9,402 nt of DNA from Thermoplasmata archaeon (GTDB lineage Archaea > Thermoplasmatota > Thermoplasmata > Lutacidiplasmatales > UBA184): positions 1 to 9,402 of the forward strand of contig JASHWW010000055.1 in the NCBI GenBank assembly GCA_030043855.1, read 5' to 3'. Shown piece after piece: positions 5,978 through 9,402 of the stretch. Below the pieces are notes generated by a model. That model was not told where the DNA came from, did not search any database, and saw only the letters and a list, made by a program, of their open reading frames with translations. The translations under genes were made by a program, and so were the position numbers. The stretch's first letter is position 1. Each line of letters begins with the position of its first letter.

Positions 5978-8428
5978 ATGGGCGGCCAGACCTACCTCCC
6001 CATCGAGATCCTCGACTACGTGGAGACCCACGCACCGTCCGAGGAGGCTGGCGGATTCGGTGTCACGCAGAGGGAGCTCGCCAAGGCGCTGGGGTATCAC
6101 CCGTGCTCGATGTCCAGGCCCCTTGCAGACCTAGTCGACGAAGGCAAACTCACTGCGAAGCGGGCCTCCGTGCGAGATGGGAGACGGAAGCAACTGACCT
6201 ATCGTCTCACGCAACAGGGTCGGACTCATCTTCGGCGCGAAACGCGGGAGGTCCCATTGCTATCTGGCGAGATACCTCCGCCCCCTCACCCGTTCCTCGG
6301 AAGGAAGGAGGAGCTCGATACCCTCGCCTCATTCTCTCGAGAGGGCGGATCTCTGACCTTCGTAGAGGGCGCGCCGGGGATGGGCAAGACCGCGCTCGTA
6401 AGTCGCCACCTGAGGCGCGCTCGTCGAGACAAAATGCCCTTCTGGTTTACAGTACGACCTGCCTCCTCCCCACGCCAGTTTGTCAGCGCCCTCTCGCATG
6501 CGCTTGCTAGTCTGGGCGCCCAGCAATTGGCGTACTACTCCCAACTCCCCAGGTCTCCCGTCGCTCGAGAAGTGGCGGATCTCGTCTCGCGGTCTCTCGG
6601 AGACAGGTCCCTCGCGACTGTGGTCGACGACTACCAAGTCGCCGGAACTGACATGCGCCGCTTCCTCGAGGAGTTCTCTCGCGTTCTCTTGCGAGAGAAG
6701 GAACACCTTGTGATCATTGTCGGTCAGGAGTCTCCGAAGTGGGAGATTCCCGGTGTACCACTCCACACGTTGGCTGTCGGGGGGCTCGACCGATCCTCTG
6801 CACACGACCTTACGGATCGGCAGGGCGGACTCGCGGACCGGTTCGAGTCGGTCTTCCAAGCCACTCTGGGATCGCCTCTGCTTCTGCAGCTGGCAGTGAC
6901 GAACCCGGACGTCGAGGCCGACGCAGCGACATTGCCGGCCGCCGTGGTTCGTCGACTTCCGATTGAAGAGGTCAGGACCATCCTCCCAATTGCGTTGGCA
7001 AACGAACCGCTTCCGCTCACCTTCGTTCTGGAGGTCATGCAGCTGCCCCTGGAGCGGGCGAATGAGCTGACTCGAACCGGGATCATTCACCGGACTCTTC
7101 AGGGCCGTCTGGAGGTGCTCCAGGTCGTCCGAGGTGCGCTTCAGGGCCGGGTGGCCCCGTCGGACGAACGGGAGGCCCACCTACAATTGGCGACGTTCTA
7201 TTCGCGATCGCGACGGGCGGAATCAGTCCGTGAACGCTTCCTACATCTGGTCGCAGGGGAGAGCTGGAAGGCCGCGGCTGACCTCCTCGAAGAGCAGGAG
7301 CGCACCGTCCTACGGCTCGGATTCTCGGAAACACTCCGCAATGCTCTTCGGCACCTGGCGAGCGTGCTTCCACAGGGCGCCGCGAAGGTCAAGGTCCTGA
7401 CCGTAGAGGCCGCTCTGCTTCGAGCGCACTCCGATTATTCGGAGGCAATCGTATCGCTACGCCGCGCGATCTCGGAGTCCGGCGAAGATCTTCGGACGGA
7501 ATGCGAATGTCGCCTCCTAGTTGTGGACCTTCTGGTACGGCTGCGACAGCTGGAGGAAGCGCGGTCTGAGTTCTCCGTCGCCCGACAACTCGGAGTGACA
7601 TCTGGCAGGTTGAGGGCGTTCTTCCGATTGACCGAGGCTCGAATCACCGAGGGCGAGGGCGACAGCCGAGGCGCCCAGACAAAGTTCGAGGAGGCGTTCG
7701 GGCTAGCACGGAAGAGCCGGAGCACGGATCTGGCGCTAGAAGCGATCGCGGTTTGGTCCCGCCTCGCGGAGGTCCAGTCTGGTCCAGAGTTCGCCCTGAA
7801 GCTCATCGCCGACGCGCTTCCGGAAGCAAGAGAAGCCGGGCGTCTCGACATTGTGTTTAATTTGCTCCTCGTCAGAGCGCGTGCGTACGCAAGGACCGGT
7901 CAGACGGAGCTCGCAGCGTCTGAGATGCGAATGATTCGCGCAGAGGCCGAGGCCCTAGGATACCTCAACCAACTGACCTACACGCTTAGCGGGCTCGCGA
8001 CCATGGCCACCGTGAGCAAGAACTGGCCGGAGGTGGCCGCCTTCGCTTCTCAGGCGGTGTCGTTGGCAGAACGACTCGGTAATGACTTGGTCCTCGGGCA
8101 CACGCTCGCGATCCTGTGTTCGGCCGAGTATCGGCAGGCCGCAGAGGGCGGGGGCCAGAACTTGGCCACAGAAGCGCTTAGCCACGGCCTACGGAGTGCG
8201 GAAATCCTGAATCGACTCCCTCCGTCGGAGTCGCTCGTGCTTGTGCATGCCTATCTGACGGAGGTCTACAGCTTCTTGGGTAACCGAATCGAGGCTACAA
8301 CTCACTATGAAAAAGCCCTCGGGCTCGCCGACAAGCTACAGGTCGGCTGGCTGAGAGAGTCGCTGGTATCTGAGGTCGGTCCGCGGCTCCACGGAGCCAC
8401 CGGCCCATCACTTGAATCGGGCCGATAG
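5978..8428 (+). CDS. Winged-helix / STAND-type NTPase / TPR-repeat regulator (816 aa)
   Basis: A large signal-sensing regulator with three parts. Residues about 1-85 form a MarR/ArsR-like winged helix (VTQRELAKALGYHPCSMSRPLADLVDEGKLTAKR, then a basic wing). From about 107 (FLGRKEELDTL) there is a P-loop domain of the STAND/MalT type: Walker A GAPGMGKT at 131-138, Walker B-like ATVVDDYQ with Asp217/Asp218, the LVIIVGQES strand, and GSPLLLQLAV from residue 298. From about 400 to the end are helical repeats of TPR character, rich in Leu/Ala/Arg/Glu. In such proteins the repeats sense a ligand or partner, the NTPase acts as a switch, and the HTH binds DNA. The N-terminal HTH is opposite to MalT, which carries its HTH at the C-terminus. 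Codons are less G/C-biased than in its neighbours. The divergent small operon is the obvious candidate target. The ligand is unknown. Confidence 0.88.
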   Translation: MGGQTYLPIEILDYVETHAPSEEAGGFGVTQRELAKALGYHPCSMSRPLADLVDEGKLTAKRASVRDGRRKQLTYRLTQQGRTHLRRETREVPLLSGEIPPPPHPFLGRKEELDTLASFSREGGSLTFVEGAPGMGKTALVSRHLRRARRDKMPFWFTVRPASSPRQFVSALSHALASLGAQQLAYYSQLPRSPVAREVADLVSRSLGDRSLATVVDDYQVAGTDMRRFLEEFSRVLLREKEHLVIIVGQESPKWEIPGVPLHTLAVGGLDRSSAHDLTDRQGGLADRFESVFQATLGSPLLLQLAVTNPDVEADAATLPAAVVRRLPIEEVRTILPIALANEPLPLTFVLEVMQLPLERANELTRTGIIHRTLQGRLEVLQVVRGALQGRVAPSDEREAHLQLATFYSRSRRAESVRERFLHLVAGESWKAAADLLEEQERTVLRLGFSETLRNALRHLASVLPQGAAKVKVLTVEAALLRAHSDYSEAIVSLRRAISESGEDLRTECECRLLVVDLLVRLRQLEEARSEFSVARQLGVTSGRLRAFFRLTEARITEGEGDSRGAQTKFEEAFGLARKSRSTDLALEAIAVWSRLAEVQSGPEFALKLIADALPEAREAGRLDIVFNLLLVRARAYARTGQTELAASEMRMIRAEAEALGYLNQLTYTLSGLATMATVSKNWPEVAAFASQAVSLAERLGNDLVLGHTLAILCSAEYRQAAEGGGQNLATEALSHGLRSAEILNRLPPSESLVLVHAYLTEVYSFLGNRIEATTHYEKALGLADKLQVGWLRESLVSEVGPRLHGATGPSLESGR

Positions 8429-8467
8429 GCCCACGGGCAGTGGAACCCAGCACCGATCCGCAGCGCA

Positions 8468-8497
8468 GAGCTTGACCCTGGTTAGGGTCAACAGCTC
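8468..8497 (+). repeat. Stem-loop downstream of the HTH-STAND-TPR gene
   Basis: TTGACCCT (8472-8479) pairs perfectly with AGGGTCAA (8484-8491) around a GGTT loop. GAGC (8468-8471) and GCTC (8494-8497) extend the stem to 12 bp with a 2-nt bulge. It lies 40 bases after the stop. There is no T-tract, so it could be a 3'-end stabiliser, a terminator-like element or a protein-binding palindrome. Confidence 0.45.
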
Positions 8498-8576
8498 AGC
8501 GACTAGAGCGGCTCGCGCGGCACGGGCGGGACAACGGGCATGTACATCGGGCGACCACCTCCAAGCGCCCCCCCCG

Positions 8577-8605
8577 AAATCCGGCTATTTAATCGGACCG
8601 ATTTC
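8577..8605. promoter_or_regulatory. Operator-like cluster: AATCGG half-sites around a TATA-like core
   Basis: AATCGG-A-CCGATT (8591-8603) is a perfect palindrome with one central base. A third, near-copy half-site AAATCCGG lies at 8577-8584, and CTATTTAAT (8585-8593) between them is TATA-like on either strand. The arrangement looks like a regulated promoter, but no confident gene follows it. Confidence 0.3.
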
Positions 8606-8864
8606 ACGTCAGAAGAGAGGCTCGGATATACCGCCCGCATGGATGCGCGCGGATGCGCACAAAGATGAGTTTTCTACTGACGGGCAGCGCTCGGTTTCTG
8701 TCCTGTTCCGGCCGCCGACCGGCGGACCCGAGGCGCACCCCGCGACGCAGGTCCGCGACCGGATTTTCCCGCGTCGTGGAGGCGGGACGTCCGCCCGATC
8801 TGGCCAGACTCGATGGACCCCGGACCTCCGTGGAGTCGGGCTCCCGTGCCCGGCTCGGCGACAT
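8604..8864 (-). CDS. Doubtful small basic ORF (86 aa)
   Basis: An open frame from ATG 8864 to TGA near 8604 encodes an Arg-rich product with no recognised motif. In its favour, the minus strand has an ATACATTTACAT element (about 8887-8896) centred some 26 nt before the ATG, the same spacing as at the leaderless genes here. Against it, only about 72% of its codons end in G or C, lower than the clear genes, and a plus-strand frame opposes most of it. It lies 87 nt downstream of the deoxyhypusine synthase stop on the same strand. Treat as tentative. Confidence 0.2.
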   Translation of the reverse strand: MSPSRAREPDSTEVRGPSSLARSGGRPASTTRENPVADLRRGVRLGSAGRRPEQDRNRALPVSRKLIFVRIRAHPCGRYIRASLLT

Positions 8865-8951
8865 CTCCCGGAAGGCTGTCCCGAGATGTAAATGTATCGT
8901 ATTCTGGGGTGCGGATCCGCCGGCTTCTCGAGGTGGGACGGCGACCGGCGC

Positions 8952-9402
8952 CTACCGCGCGATCCGTACCCGGTCGCCGGTCCAGGCGAACTTCAAGCGT
9001 CGGCGGGGTTGCCAGACCTTGCGCCGCTGCCAGAGCGCCCCGACGAGCAGTGGGAGCCCGATGGAGGCCTCCACATGGGCCATCGATCGGGTCGCCGTCT
9101 TGGAGATCTTCCCCCACGACTGGGCCTCGTCGAGCGTGCTACCGGAGAGCCCGCCCCAGTGGGGCACGTCGGTCGTGAGCTGCAGGGCGTAGTAGTGACC
9201 TTCGCCCTCCCGACCGAAGGCGTAGTTCGCCATCACAATCCCGTCGTTGATCCAGTTCTTCGGAGTGCCGCCCCCGATGTAGACGACCGCGGTTCGCGGC
9301 GAGTTCGCCAGGATCTGGACCAGCTCGTAGTTGTCCCGGACCGCGTCGAGCGAGAACCGTTGGGGTTGGTTCCGGGTCGCCTGGTAGTGCAAGGTGAGCC
9401 CG
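8952..9402 (-). CDS. dys: Deoxyhypusine synthase (family), C-terminal half; 5' end outside window
   Basis: Deoxyhypusine synthase transfers the aminobutyl group of spermidine, in an NAD-dependent reaction, to one lysine of the translation factor aIF5A. About 150 C-terminal residues are visible. They include YIGGGTPKNWI (NAD-site glycines), the DVPHWGGLSGSTLDEAQSWGK block with the active-site lysine in SWGK (codon 9110-9108), and the following strand/helix ending PLLVGAL. About 20 residues after that (VWQPRRRLKFAWTGDRVRIAR) form a basic tail that I do not know from the family. The frame is open to the window edge and stops at TAG 8952-8954. The PHWGGLSG form is shared with deoxyhypusine synthase-like proteins, including bacterial ones making homospermidine-type products, so a related polyamine activity is possible. 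In an archaeon, true aIF5A modification is more likely. Confidence 0.92.
   Translation of the reverse strand, partial: GLTLHYQATRNQPQRFSLDAVRDNYELVQILANSPRTAVVYIGGGTPKNWINDGIVMANYAFGREGEGHYYALQLTTDVPHWGGLSGSTLDEAQSWGKISKTATRSMAHVEASIGLPLLVGALWQRRKVWQPRRRLKFAWTGDRVRIAR

Larger units (their letters stand above)
8429..8951. other. 523-base region without a secure gene
   Basis: The region contains a near-perfect hairpin after the regulator gene (8468-8497), an ATGTACAT palindrome (8540-8547), a cluster of AATCGG half-sites with an AT-rich core (8577-8604), a tandem repeat of GGATGCGC (8641-8648 and 8651-8658), and two opposed weak ORFs, each with a TATA-like box at about -26. I looked for tRNA T-arms, SRP RNA helix 8 and RNase P conserved blocks on both strands and saw none. 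A small RNA or small protein gene remains possible. Confidence 0.6.

Noticed and set aside
6329..7180. 283-codon minus-strand frame inside the regulator
   Set aside because: Antisense to the clear NTPase domain and without motifs.
8484..8560. tRNA-like D-arm: GCTC (8494-8497), an 8-nt loop, GAGC (8506-8509)
   Set aside because: The loop lacks the GG pair, no T-arm with TTCRA follows, and the flanks do not form a 7-bp acceptor stem.
8429..8951. SRP RNA or RNase P RNA
   Set aside because: Neither the SRP helix 8 motif nor the RNase P conserved GAGGAAAGTCC-type block is present on either strand.
1..9402. CRISPR array, insertion sequence or attachment site
   Set aside because: No regularly spaced repeats, transposase or integrase motifs, or terminal inverted repeats were found by eye.

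Overview
The window looks archaeal: high GC with G/C-ending codons, a RIO-type kinase, a deoxyhypusine synthase, a TldD/TldE pair, and TATA-like boxes about 26 nt upstream of several start codons, which is the geometry of leaderless archaeal transcripts. A GC-rich euryarchaeon, perhaps of the Thermoplasmatota, would fit, but the lineage is a guess because no rRNA or marker alignment is possible here.

Layout, left to right. (1) Position 1-597 is the C-terminal two thirds of a branched-chain aminotransferase (ilvE, +), convergent with a VOC/glyoxalase-fold protein (601-1038, -). (2) The VOC gene diverges from a tldD-tldE operon (1152-3952, +) whose genes overlap by ATGA. (3) A 77-residue zinc-ribbon protein (3960-4193, -) converges on tldE. 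(4) A RIO1-like kinase (4447-5184, +) follows a GC-rich leader of roughly 140 nt. (5) A minus-strand operon of two unrecognised small genes (5524-5883 and 5315-5524) may end in an 8-codon mini-ORF (5292-5318) and closes with a strong hairpin plus T8 (5233-5275). (6) Diverging from that operon is an 816-residue winged-helix/STAND NTPase/TPR regulator (5978-8428, +) with less G/C-biased codons than its neighbours. (7) A 523-base stretch (8429-8951) has no secure gene but holds a hairpin, operator-like repeats and two opposed weak ORFs, each with a TATA-like box at -26. (8) The window ends in the C-terminal half of a deoxyhypusine synthase (8952-9402, -).

Most genes are housekeeping: amino-acid metabolism, protein or peptide turnover, ribosome maturation and eIF5A modification. 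The accessory part is about 5230-8600. There a HTH-NTPase-TPR regulator sits head-to-head with a translationally coupled operon of unknown small proteins, with a TGTACA-centred palindrome between them. The best hypothesis for something new is a regulator-target pair in which the TPR domain senses a ligand, possibly a short peptide, and controls the small operon. The gene layout is seen directly; that function is inference.
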